Assembly (NCBI GenBank): GCA_004211905.1
Contig: SHBP01000005.1
Span: 62,001-126,000, forward strand
Direction of reading: 5' to 3'
DNA from: SAR92 clade bacterium
Lineage (GTDB): Bacteria; Pseudomonadota; Gammaproteobacteria; Pseudomonadales; Porticoccaceae
DNA length: 64,000 nt
Positions 55,479 through 63,964 of this stretch are shown here, in pieces. Position 1 is the first letter of the stretch; the number at the start of each line of letters is the position of its first letter. The position numbers and the translations under genes are program-made. The notes under the pieces were generated by a model. It did no database searches. It worked only from the letters and a program-made list of their open reading frames with translations, and was not told the DNA's origin.

Positions 55479-56789
55479 ATGCAGGAATCTCAACCCAATA
55501 ATATCCGAAAAGTTGCACTCACCTCATTAGCTGGTACTAGTATCGAATGGTATGATTTTTTCCTTTACGGTACCGCCGCCGCTATCATTTTTCCTAAGGC
55601 TTTCTTTCCTGCAGATATGCCAGCAATGGTCGCGCTTATCGCTTCGTTTAGCACTTTTGCGGTAGGTTTCTTAGCTCGGCCGTTAGGTGGAATTGTTTTT
55701 GGTCACTTTGGCGATCGTGTTGGGCGCAAACAAACCTTAGTCATTGCCTTGATGATAATGGGTGCCTCAACTACCTTAATTGGGCTACTTCCCACCTATG
55801 AAACCATTGGTTATTTAGCCCCTCTCATACTGGTGTTTCTGCGTTTCGTCCAGGGGTTAGCTATTGGCGGGCAGTGGGGTGGTGCGATGCTTCTGGTGAC
55901 CGAAAGCGCACCTCCTGAAAAACGCGGTTGGTATGGGGCCTACGCCCAAGCGGGAGCGCCTATTGGTGTCATTCTTGCTAATTTGGCCTTTCTTGGCGTA
56001 AGTGGTGGGTTGAGCGAAGAAGCCTTTATGGATTGGGGTTGGCGGATCCCTTTCATTGCCAGTATTCTATTGATTCTAGTTAGCTTGTATGTCCAATTAA
56101 ATCTTGAAGATACAGAGGCATTTAAAAAATTAGCAGCTAGCCAAGATAAAGATTCGAGCCCAGATAAAGTGGTAGAGAGATCACCGATTATTGAGGTGCT
56201 ATCGCGCCATCCTGGTCGAATCTTTCTTGCTGCAGGGGCGTTTCTTTCCATTCAGGTGACTTTCTATATCTTAATAGCTTTTATTATGGCCTATGGTGTC
56301 AACTCACCCTCAGTCATGCTTTCTCGAGACACGATGCTCGCCTCGGTACTTATTGCGGCTCTTATTATGGTTCCCGCCCAGTTTTGGGCCGCCGGATTGT
56401 CAGATAGAGTAGGGCGCAAACGCGTCTATCTTTGGGGTGCAACTCTATCAGGTATCTGGGCCTTTGCTTTGTTTCCATTGGTTGATACTGGTAATGTCTA
56501 CATTGTTACGGGGGCGATTAGTCTTGGGCTTATTTTTATCGGTCTACAATATGGTCCTCAGGCTGCATTTTTTACTGAACTGTTTACTACCGAAGTCCGT
56601 TACTCAGGAGCATCCTTGGGGTATCAAATAGGCGCCATTCTCGGAGGAGCACTTGCTCCTACCATCGCTGTAATGCTGTGGAACACCTATGGCATCATTT
56701 ACGTTTCGGTCTATATGGCGCTAGCAGCGCTGGCGACGATTATTTGCGTTTCATTACTCTCAGAAACATCTGGTAGTAATTTAGAGTAA
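55479..56789 (+). CDS. MHS-family major facilitator transporter
   Basis: About 436 residues with twelve hydrophobic segments. The metabolite:H+ symporter pattern is clear: SLAGTSIEWYDFFLYGTAAA near the start, HFGDRVGRKQTLV between helices 2 and 3, and RFVQGLAIGGQWGGAMLLV after. Close families import proline/betaine, shikimate, alpha-ketoglutarate or citrate; the substrate is unknown. I chose ATG at 55479 because AAAAAGGA lies 8 bases upstream; an ATG at 55452 adds nine residues and no better site. Confidence 0.88.
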   Translation: MQESQPNNIRKVALTSLAGTSIEWYDFFLYGTAAAIIFPKAFFPADMPAMVALIASFSTFAVGFLARPLGGIVFGHFGDRVGRKQTLVIALMIMGASTTLIGLLPTYETIGYLAPLILVFLRFVQGLAIGGQWGGAMLLVTESAPPEKRGWYGAYAQAGAPIGVILANLAFLGVSGGLSEEAFMDWGWRIPFIASILLILVSLYVQLNLEDTEAFKKLAASQDKDSSPDKVVERSPIIEVLSRHPGRIFLAAGAFLSIQVTFYILIAFIMAYGVNSPSVMLSRDTMLASVLIAALIMVPAQFWAAGLSDRVGRKRVYLWGATLSGIWAFALFPLVDTGNVYIVTGAISLGLIFIGLQYGPQAAFFTELFTTEVRYSGASLGYQIGAILGGALAPTIAVMLWNTYGIIYVSVYMALAALATIICVSLLSETSGSNLE

Positions 56790-56829
56790 GCAATTAAAGG
56801 AGGCTTACGCATCTAGCCTTATGGTTTGG

Positions 56830-57084
56830 TTACTGCGGAGAAGATTTGTCTTGTTGCGCTTCATATTGCCTTAGAAGGGCTTTTCCAGAACTCGCAATAA
56901 TGACTGCAACCACAAAAGGAGCCCAGCTCTCCCCGTAAAACGAGGCTTGGAAAAATAAGACGACGCCCACAAACGACCCAATTATCCACATTGAGCCAAA
57001 CACACTATCTGCAGATTTAATATTCATTAATTTTGTCACTATTTTCATATCTTTATCCTCTGCATCGTTTCGTCTGTTTAACAC
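56830..57084 (-). CDS. Small two-helix membrane protein, function unknown
   Basis: About 84 residues (or 72 if started at the internal MKIVTKLM). Two hydrophobic segments at about residues 33-48 and 56-72 flank a short FYGESWAP loop. The C-terminus is polar (QYEAQQDKSSPQ). No family is recognised. It is convergent with the transporter and divergent from the large secreted protein gene, so it stands alone. Confidence 0.55.
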   Translation of the reverse strand: MLNRRNDAEDKDMKIVTKLMNIKSADSVFGSMWIIGSFVGVVLFFQASFYGESWAPFVVAVIIASSGKALLRQYEAQQDKSSPQ

Positions 57085-57125
57085 TGCATGATGCCAACCA
57101 TTAAATCAGAAATGGGTAGAAGCGC

Positions 57126-57161
57126 AACCTGAGCTGAGATTATCCCGGATATCCTCAGGTT
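57126..57161. repeat. Long imperfect hairpin in the gap before the 1380-residue secreted protein
   Basis: Perfect 8-base arms AACCTGAG / CTCAGGTT enclose a second stem (GATTATCC / GGATATC, one bulge). No T-run follows on either strand, so it is less likely a terminator than an operator or structured leader. Confidence 0.45.
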
Positions 57162-57319
57162 AGGTTTGATACGGAGAGAGCGTGCAGTTATAACAGGTGC
57201 GTAGTGGCAGACTAGAGAGGCTTCTTGATTAAGCGCATATACTGATCATGATCTACACTATATCCATAAACCACTTGTTGCGCGGAAAACACGAAATCAT
57301 TTAAATGAATGGTGAAACC

Positions 57320-60300
57320 ATGAAAAGGATCATACTTACATCACTTATCCTATTTTTGACTACGGGTATGGTTTGGGCAACTGTCACACCATCTCCCTCA
57401 GATAGTCGAACTGTGTTTGGACCTCGACCCCTGTTCGCCGCAGGTGGCGCAACAAAAGTCATCGTCGACGATTTTGGCTACATCGACTACACGCTGACTG
57501 ATCAAACTCGCTCAATAATCCAGAACAGTATATCCGACTGGAAAAGCCAGGGAATTCATTATGGAGCTTATTATGGATTGGGCGGCTCAGAAACGAGTGC
57601 GGCAACCGATCCTGCAATACTGGACGTCGCCGGCGCAGTAAATCTTGATGGAACGCTCGAGAGTAATTTTTCATTCACTCGGCAAGGGCAACTCGATTAT
57701 CTACTCGCCTCAGGAAAACTCGCCATCGATCTCGGAACGAGCTATGTGTTCATGGATGGTGGATCACCGAATCTAAGTAATCCGTCTTTCGATTCCGAAA
57801 CATTAAGCGCGTTCAACTCCTACTTAGGAGAGACCTACACATCTGCCGAACTATTGTCTCTCGGCATATCTGAACTGACCAGCTTCGATTATGGCCAGCA
57901 TTTGCGAGATGCAGGTTATACCGACTCTGACAGCATATACAACTCTCCTCCAAGCGATGACCTCTATAATGCGTGGCTTAAACACATGCGCGAAGTTGAG
58001 CGTACTTTTTTTACGCAATGGACTAGCCAACTTCGGGAGTACGGTTCTGAAAATTACGATAGAACGATTTATCTTGGTGCGAATAGATCCACGGGCTCTC
58101 GTCAATGGGCCAATATCGATTTATTTGATTATGGGATAGCCGAAACATTCCTGGATGCACTCGGATGGCCCTATCGAAATTTAGTCCCCGTATACAAAAC
58201 TATTGATAATTTTGATAAGCGATTCTGGTCTTGGAACTTTCCTTCGAATACTAATTTTGAATCGGGAGATGCTAATGCACTTGGTTTCGGCATGCCTCTG
58301 GGTGCTGATGAGGCCGAAAAATTGTTTTTTGCAGAAACATTCAGCGCCGGGGCTCTCGTACAAAACGGCATAAATTGGGTTGATTTTCATCGAAATGATA
58401 AACGAATCGATTCGATACGTTCATTTCTCCAGTTCCCGACACGAAACTCGTCCTTGTTCAATTTGAATACGTATGGCCAATTTGGAATTTTATTAAGTGA
58501 AATAGGCGAGGTCGAAGATGTAGGATCTACGAATCCGTCTTTTAACGGCGCATCTTATCTGCTGTCCGACCTACAATGGATGTACGACGTTTTGTTCGCC
58601 GCGCATCCTGATCGAAGAGATGGTTCTGATTTACTGACGTTAGCGAAACTGCAGAAGTACGACGCCGTCGTATTACCAAACTCCCGCTATCTATCAGACA
58701 GCCAAATAGAAATGCTAACGGCGTATGTGAGCGCGGGAGGCACCCTAATAGGATTCGGCAGAGTCGGTGACCAGGATGACAGCGGAGTGCCGAGAGGGCC
58801 GACACGCAGTTTTGATGATTACTTTGAACAAAACTTAATTAGCGAACTGGGGGCCGGAAAAATCATTGCATTTTCAACGGACATAGGCAAGTCCTACTAC
58901 GATAATGCGGCAAACGAAACGACAAAAACAAGTCTACGAGATTCGTTCACAAATATCGTCGATAGCCAGGTCAGTCCAGACCTCTCTCTAACCTATACCG
59001 GTTCAGGTAGTGGTCCTGGAGAATCACCAGATGTTTTTGTAAACCGATTCAAGTCCGACGACGGGTCGTGGATTGTACACCTCGTCAACCGCAACATGGA
59101 AACAGATGAGAGTGGATCATCAGCGCAGAAGATCTCCGACCTAGTAAGCACAGAAATTACGACGCTCCTTCCTTCGGGGTATGACGACGGTAGCGCTGTC
59201 GTTTCATTTATCGACGCAGACGCTTCAGAAGTAACAACACTTTCATACGAGGTTAACGGATCAAACATTGTTTTCAATCTGCCGGATTTTTCACTATGGT
59301 CAGTCGTACAAATCGGATCAGCAATGAATTCATCAACATCCATAGACGATTTGCCGCATTCAACGCCAGGAACCGAGGGTCAGACACGAACGGATGACAG
59401 AGACGAGGATGGGGAAATACGCTATGTCTATTGGTATTGGAAAGGCGGCAACCACGGAACAGTCCCATTTGATGTTCCATTCGTGGCAACCGATGATCTT
59501 GGATTAAAGTCGATCAGTCTTTATTACCGATTTAGTGCGGATCGAACCGAATGGAGCGACTGGACACTTATCGACTCAACCGAAATTTCTGGAAAAGTGG
59601 CCAGCGGTAATTTTTCTTTCGATGCACCTGATGGGGAGGGCCACTACGAGTTTTCTAGCGAAGCTACAGATTCATCAGATCAGGTGGAGGTTGTTACGCC
59701 TTGGAATGAACAAGCATTCGGAGTTGATCAGACCGCTCCAATTCCACCTGAATCTATATCATCGAACGGTGGTCAGCAAAACGGTTTTTGGACCACCGAT
59801 CTATCCGATCTAAACTTTAGTTGGAGCTCATCAAGTGACAATTTGTCTGGCGTAAATCAGTATCAGGTAAGTATTACAGGCGTTAATGGATCGGCCATCG
59901 TTCTTGAAAATATAATGTCTGGAGAAACATGGACTCCTAACACCAGTGATTTGGTGTCTGGAAACACATACAAATTTAGGTTACGAGTTTCAGATAACGG
60001 GGGAAACTGGAATAGCGGGCATGACGTATTCGATCTTCTTTATGGTGAATCTCCAGTGGCAGATGTGATTAATCCTGCCGTAGCTGCGAGCGATAGTAAG
60101 CTCACAATTTCTTGGGTAAATCCTGATGACTCAAATTATGTTGGAGCAAGAGTGGATGTCAGACCGACGGATGAACCCTATGCTTCTTGGATACAATCTG
60201 GAGTTGTGGGTAAGGATCAGCAAGGTGAAGTGAGTGTCCCGCAATTGATCAATGGAGTTGCGTATCAAGTTCGAGTGATCGCTTTTGCAGCAAATAATAA

Positions 60301-61447
60301 GTACGGAAATTATATGACATTATCTAGTACGTACACTCCAGATGTTGATTCTGATGGAGATGGCGTAAGTGATAGTGCCGATGCTTTCCCTACAGATGCG
60401 ACTGAAACAGTTGATACTGATGGTGACGGTATTGGTAACAATGCTGATACCGATGATGACAACGATGGACTTTCAGATGTCGATGAGGGTGAGCTGGGTA
60501 CTGACCCACTTTTAATTGATACTGATAGTGATGGTGTGAATGATCTTGAAGATGAGTACCCTCTGGACCTTAATGAGTCTGCCGATACTGATGGTGACGG
60601 GGTGGGAGATAACTCTGACTGGGCACCTAACGATAGCACTGAATCTGCTGACACTGATGGCGATGGGGTAGGGGATAACGCCGATGCTTTCCCAACAGAT
60701 GCGACCGAAACGCTCGACACTGACGGGGATGGTGTGGGAGATAACACTGACTGGGCGCCTAACAATAGCGCTGAATCTGCCGACACTGATGGCGATGGGG
60801 TAGGCGACAATGCAGATGCTTTTCCAACAGATGCGACCGAAACGCTTGATACTGACGGCGATGGCGTTGGTAATAACAACGATAATGACGACGATGGTGA
60901 CGGTGTTGTGGATAGCGATGATCCGTTTCCGTTGAATGGGGAATATAGCGCCGATTCTGATGGTGACGGTATGCCAGATGCCTGGGAAACAAATTATGGA
61001 TTAGATCCAAATGATCCCTCTGATGCATCAAGTGACATAGATAACGACGGTATTTCCGCGCTAGATGAATTCTTAGGAGGCACGATACCTTCGGGCTCAG
61101 TCGATTTGGATGGTAATGATAATTATGATGCTTTAACTGATGGACTTTTACTATTGAGAGGGATGTTTGGTCTTGATGGAGATGCTTTGATCACTGGAAC
61201 AGTCGCATCTGATGCAACCTATACATTGGCAGAGGATATTGAGACGCGTATCGCTAATCTTGGTGATCTTGTTGACATTGATGGTAACGGGCAGATAGAT
61301 GCTCTTACAGATGGTTTGCTTACTCTACGTTATCTATTCGGTTTAGAGGGTGATACTTTAATTACTGGGGTGGTGGCCTCTGACGCGACAAGAACTTCTG
61401 CAGAAGAAATTGAGGCACACCTAGAGACCTTGGTGCCAGATTTGTAA
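57320..61447 (+). CDS. Large secreted multi-domain protein: TIM-barrel-hydrolase-like N-terminus, calcium repeats, dockerin-like C-terminus
   Basis: About 1375-1380 residues without a single cysteine that I can see. ATG 57320 is chosen because a signal peptide starts there (MKRIILTSLILFLTTGMVWA) and GGTGA precedes it; ATG 57305 is possible. Residues to about 430 suggest a glycoside-hydrolase-like (beta/alpha) barrel (VDDFGYIDY, YVFMDGG, DYGIAETFLD). About 440-500 resembles the trimerisation/GATase-like domain of GH42 beta-galactosidases (YDAVVLPN, YVSAGGTLIGFG). Then come beta-sandwich domains (about 690-1010), thrombospondin type 3-like calcium repeats (1013-1230), and two C-terminal dockerin-like repeats. 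Substrate unknown; barrel call tentative. Confidence 0.6.
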   Translation: MKRIILTSLILFLTTGMVWATVTPSPSDSRTVFGPRPLFAAGGATKVIVDDFGYIDYTLTDQTRSIIQNSISDWKSQGIHYGAYYGLGGSETSAATDPAILDVAGAVNLDGTLESNFSFTRQGQLDYLLASGKLAIDLGTSYVFMDGGSPNLSNPSFDSETLSAFNSYLGETYTSAELLSLGISELTSFDYGQHLRDAGYTDSDSIYNSPPSDDLYNAWLKHMREVERTFFTQWTSQLREYGSENYDRTIYLGANRSTGSRQWANIDLFDYGIAETFLDALGWPYRNLVPVYKTIDNFDKRFWSWNFPSNTNFESGDANALGFGMPLGADEAEKLFFAETFSAGALVQNGINWVDFHRNDKRIDSIRSFLQFPTRNSSLFNLNTYGQFGILLSEIGEVEDVGSTNPSFNGASYLLSDLQWMYDVLFAAHPDRRDGSDLLTLAKLQKYDAVVLPNSRYLSDSQIEMLTAYVSAGGTLIGFGRVGDQDDSGVPRGPTRSFDDYFEQNLISELGAGKIIAFSTDIGKSYYDNAANETTKTSLRDSFTNIVDSQVSPDLSLTYTGSGSGPGESPDVFVNRFKSDDGSWIVHLVNRNMETDESGSSAQKISDLVSTEITTLLPSGYDDGSAVVSFIDADASEVTTLSYEVNGSNIVFNLPDFSLWSVVQIGSAMNSSTSIDDLPHSTPGTEGQTRTDDRDEDGEIRYVYWYWKGGNHGTVPFDVPFVATDDLGLKSISLYYRFSADRTEWSDWTLIDSTEISGKVASGNFSFDAPDGEGHYEFSSEATDSSDQVEVVTPWNEQAFGVDQTAPIPPESISSNGGQQNGFWTTDLSDLNFSWSSSSDNLSGVNQYQVSITGVNGSAIVLENIMSGETWTPNTSDLVSGNTYKFRLRVSDNGGNWNSGHDVFDLLYGESPVADVINPAVAASDSKLTISWVNPDDSNYVGARVDVRPTDEPYASWIQSGVVGKDQQGEVSVPQLINGVAYQVRVIAFAANNKYGNYMTLSSTYTPDVDSDGDGVSDSADAFPTDATETVDTDGDGIGNNADTDDDNDGLSDVDEGELGTDPLLIDTDSDGVNDLEDEYPLDLNESADTDGDGVGDNSDWAPNDSTESADTDGDGVGDNADAFPTDATETLDTDGDGVGDNTDWAPNNSAESADTDGDGVGDNADAFPTDATETLDTDGDGVGNNNDNDDDGDGVVDSDDPFPLNGEYSADSDGDGMPDAWETNYGLDPNDPSDASSDIDNDGISALDEFLGGTIPSGSVDLDGNDNYDALTDGLLLLRGMFGLDGDALITGTVASDATYTLAEDIETRIANLGDLVDIDGNGQIDALTDGLLTLRYLFGLEGDTLITGVVASDATRTSAEEIEAHLETLVPDL
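60341..60960 (+). repeat. 22-residue calcium-binding repeats encoded by 66-base tandem units
   Basis: The coding sequence repeats a DTDGDGVGDN-type unit with a 66-base (22-residue) period. Alternate units end in DAFPTDAT or DWAPN. A higher-order 132-base period is nearly identical between about 60641 and 60773 onward. The pattern is that of thrombospondin type 3 repeats, which bind calcium. Confidence 0.85.
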
Positions 61448-61709
61448 GAGTGATTGTTGTGGAGCCGCGATTTAAATGGCCTATTATTTTCAGCATTGTT
61501 ACCAATACACGCATAATTACTGGGTAAAAACTATCGCATTTGTGTCAATATGCAATTTGGATATAAGATTCACTGTCGAAGTGGGTGGTTTTTGTTTGTG
61601 CGAACGTAATTTGTATTGGGTGTTAGATAAAATAAGTTGCAGGCAAGTGGAATAATTTTGACTATTCATAGTAAATCAATGCCTTTACTTTGGGGAGAAT
61701 CCTCCGGTT

Positions 61710-63590
61710 ATGAACCAAAATTATTATTTGCTAGCATGTTTCAAAAGGTCTCTGGACATGAAATATTGGACTGTGATGTTAAAACGTATTGTTCAGCTTA
61801 AGGTTTTACTGGTGGCCTGTAATGTATCAGTCATGGCCGCAGCTCAGGAAATATATCCTCGTGAAGATAAAATAGCGAAGCTAAGCAATAGTCATTTCTC
61901 AGAAAAAAGTTCTTTTGTGGAGTACCAGGGAACGTTTGATCTTTCTGTTGAAAACGTAATTTTTAATAGGCAAGAAAATCGAATTAATTTTGTGATTATT
62001 GGAGATGGTTATACTGAAAATGATCTAGATAGCCAGTATAGGCCTATGGTGGAAACGACGTTAGACTATTTCTTTTACAATACAACGAAATCCAGTCCTT
62101 ACCCTCGATACAAGAACTTTTTCAACACATACCGTATAGATATCGCGAGTAATGAATCAGGAGTCGATGATCTTGAAGCGGGCATATATCGAGATACTAT
62201 TTTAGGTGGGGAAAGGGGATGCACTGACTATACTATTGGAATCTGTGGGGCTGACTGGTCACTTGTTAACGCTGCATTTAGACAAGCTGAAGAATTAGAG
62301 GGCTTTGTAACCGACTGGCATTTAGTGATGCTTCATGATGATGCCTGGCATGCTGCGGCCCACTACACTCCAGAAGGACCTGTCCTCCCGATTTACTCAG
62401 CACATTATACCGGTGATGTCGGAGATATGAGAGATGTTGCTATGCATGAGGGGGGTCATGCGTGGCACGGCTTGGCCGATGAATACGGCGGTGATCCGGG
62501 TACTTACCCCTATGCAGAACCATCTGAAATAAATGTAACCACTGACCCTCAGGGCTCAAAATGGAATCATTGGCTAGGGTTCACAATGCCCGATGGCTCA
62601 CTGGTAGACGTGTATGAAGGTGGGCGATATTACGACAAGGGTATCTATAAACCGACTACAGGTAGCAAAATGAATGGCTTTGAAGGAGCTTTTAACTGTC
62701 ATTCATTAAGTAATAATTGTGGCCACAATGCAGTTGGTATTGAAAAGATTATTTTAGATATTTATGCCCTGGTAGATCCGATTGACTCGTATTTGCCAAC
62801 GCAAAACGTATTGGTCGATGCTACTGAAATGTATGTTGGTGTTATCGATTCCAACGTCATAATGATCAACTGGTACATTAATGGTGAACTTGTCCAAGAA
62901 AAGGGGTCTTCAACCCTAAATCTTGTTGAATACTCGTTGCTACCTGGTAGTCATATCATCACTGCTAAAGCATGGGATGAGGTAATTGCGTTTGCTTTCT
63001 CCCTAGACACAGCTCCCCATGAGCTGGACTTGGTGCGAAGAAACTTAGATCAACTTGAGCAGAGTGTTAGTTGGAATATTACTCTCCAAGACAATGATAC
63101 AGATCAGATCGCTAATATTTATGATAACTGTCCTGAAATAGCCAACCAAGCGCAATTGAATACTGATTCTGATGGGGATGGTGATCTTTGCGATGACGAC
63201 GATGACAATGACGGTTACAGCGATGATGTCGATATATATCCTTTAAATAATTTATATTCGGCCGATAGCGATGCAGATGGTATGCCTGATGCTTGGGAAA
63301 TCAAGTACGGTCTAAACCCCAATGATGCTTCGGATGCAGCCAGTGATCAAGACAATGACGGAACAACTGCGTTAGAAGAATTCTTGGCCGGAACAAGCCC
63401 GTCAGGAGTGATCTTAGATATTGATGGGAATGGTGAGGTTGATGCCCTTACTGATGGTTTACTTGTTTTGCGGTACTTGTTCGGTCTAGAGGGTGATCCT
63501 TTAATTAACGGTGTTGTGGCAGAGGATGCTACAAGAACCTCAGCAGAACAGATAGAGTCTTACCTCGATGAATTGATGCCACAGCTATAA
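61710..63590 (+). CDS. Secreted M64-type metallopeptidase with calcium repeats and dockerin-like C-terminus
   Basis: A 626-residue protein. A signal sequence lies near the N-terminus (RIVQLKVLLVACNVSVMAAAQ); the exact ATG among three is uncertain, and 61710 has GGGGAG upstream. FVIIGDGYTENDL (about 93) begins the peptidase domain. The zinc motif HEGGHAWHGLADEYGG starts near H246, the M64 (IgA peptidase) signature HExGHxxxxLADEY. A beta-sandwich region follows (about 370-450), then two or three calcium repeats (480-560), and a C-terminal DGNGEVDALTDGLLVLRY-type module. The last module closely matches the end of the upstream protein. Extracellular proteolysis is likely. Confidence 0.82.
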   Translation: MNQNYYLLACFKRSLDMKYWTVMLKRIVQLKVLLVACNVSVMAAAQEIYPREDKIAKLSNSHFSEKSSFVEYQGTFDLSVENVIFNRQENRINFVIIGDGYTENDLDSQYRPMVETTLDYFFYNTTKSSPYPRYKNFFNTYRIDIASNESGVDDLEAGIYRDTILGGERGCTDYTIGICGADWSLVNAAFRQAEELEGFVTDWHLVMLHDDAWHAAAHYTPEGPVLPIYSAHYTGDVGDMRDVAMHEGGHAWHGLADEYGGDPGTYPYAEPSEINVTTDPQGSKWNHWLGFTMPDGSLVDVYEGGRYYDKGIYKPTTGSKMNGFEGAFNCHSLSNNCGHNAVGIEKIILDIYALVDPIDSYLPTQNVLVDATEMYVGVIDSNVIMINWYINGELVQEKGSSTLNLVEYSLLPGSHIITAKAWDEVIAFAFSLDTAPHELDLVRRNLDQLEQSVSWNITLQDNDTDQIANIYDNCPEIANQAQLNTDSDGDGDLCDDDDDNDGYSDDVDIYPLNNLYSADSDADGMPDAWEIKYGLNPNDASDAASDQDNDGTTALEEFLAGTSPSGVILDIDGNGEVDALTDGLLVLRYLFGLEGDPLINGVVAEDATRTSAEQIESYLDELMPQL

Positions 63591-63614
63591 GTTATTATTT
63601 TAGGTGAAGTTAAA

Positions 63615-63691
63615 TGGGGTGGACGACGGGGATTGAACCCGCGACCACCGGAATCACAATCCGGGGCTCTACCAACTGAGCTACGTCCACC
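63615..63691 (-). tRNA. hisR: tRNA-His (GTG)
   Basis: A full cloverleaf on the minus strand with anticodon GTG, encoded CCA end, and the extra G at position -1 (complement of C at 63691) opposite C73, the hallmark of tRNA-His. It is the last of three tRNAs in one transcript. Confidence 0.95.
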
Positions 63692-63726
63692 ATTAAACAG
63701 GAACAACATTGGGCTGCATCAAAAGA

Positions 63727-63803
<77 letters not shown>

Positions 63804-63823
63804 AAATTTTAAAAGCCGGAAAG

Positions 63824-63900
63824 TGGTCGGGGATGAGGGATTCGAACCCCCGACATCCTGCTCCCAAAGCAGGCGCGCTACCAGACTGCGCTAATCCCCG
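63824..63900 (-). tRNA. tRNA-Pro (TGG)
   Basis: A 77-base cloverleaf on the minus strand, starting CGGGGAT and ending with encoded CCA, with anticodon TGG (in TTTGGGA). It is the first gene of the tRNA operon, about 35 bases after the promoter. Confidence 0.95.
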
Positions 63901-63935
63901 ATTGTCTTACCAAGCGGTCTCTCTTGCGAGCGCGC

Positions 63936-63964
63936 ATAATACTGACAGAGCGTGTTTTCGTCAA
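63936..63964 (-). promoter_or_regulatory. Strong sigma-70 promoter of the tRNA operon with GC-rich discriminator
   Basis: On the minus strand TTGACG (63964-63959) is separated by exactly 17 bases from TATTAT (63941-63936). The bases after the -10 are GCGCGC, the GC-rich discriminator typical of stringently controlled stable-RNA promoters. Confidence 0.85.

Noticed and set aside
57245-57256. GATCATGATC palindrome before the secreted protein
   Set aside because: Only 10 bases and made of GATC words, expected by chance in such a gap.
60340-60990. CRISPR-like repeat array
   Set aside because: The period is 66/132 bases, entirely in frame and protein-coding, with no unique spacers or cas genes.
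60310-61031. Long minus-strand open frames opposite the calcium-repeat region
   Set aside because: They mirror the repeat codons of the plus-strand gene, giving artificial serine/proline or histidine/arginine strings with no family sense.
61448-61709. Promoter for the metallopeptidase gene
   Set aside because: Several TTGACT- and TAAAAT-like words occur, but none has a matching partner at 16-18 bases; the 262-base gap shows nothing firm.
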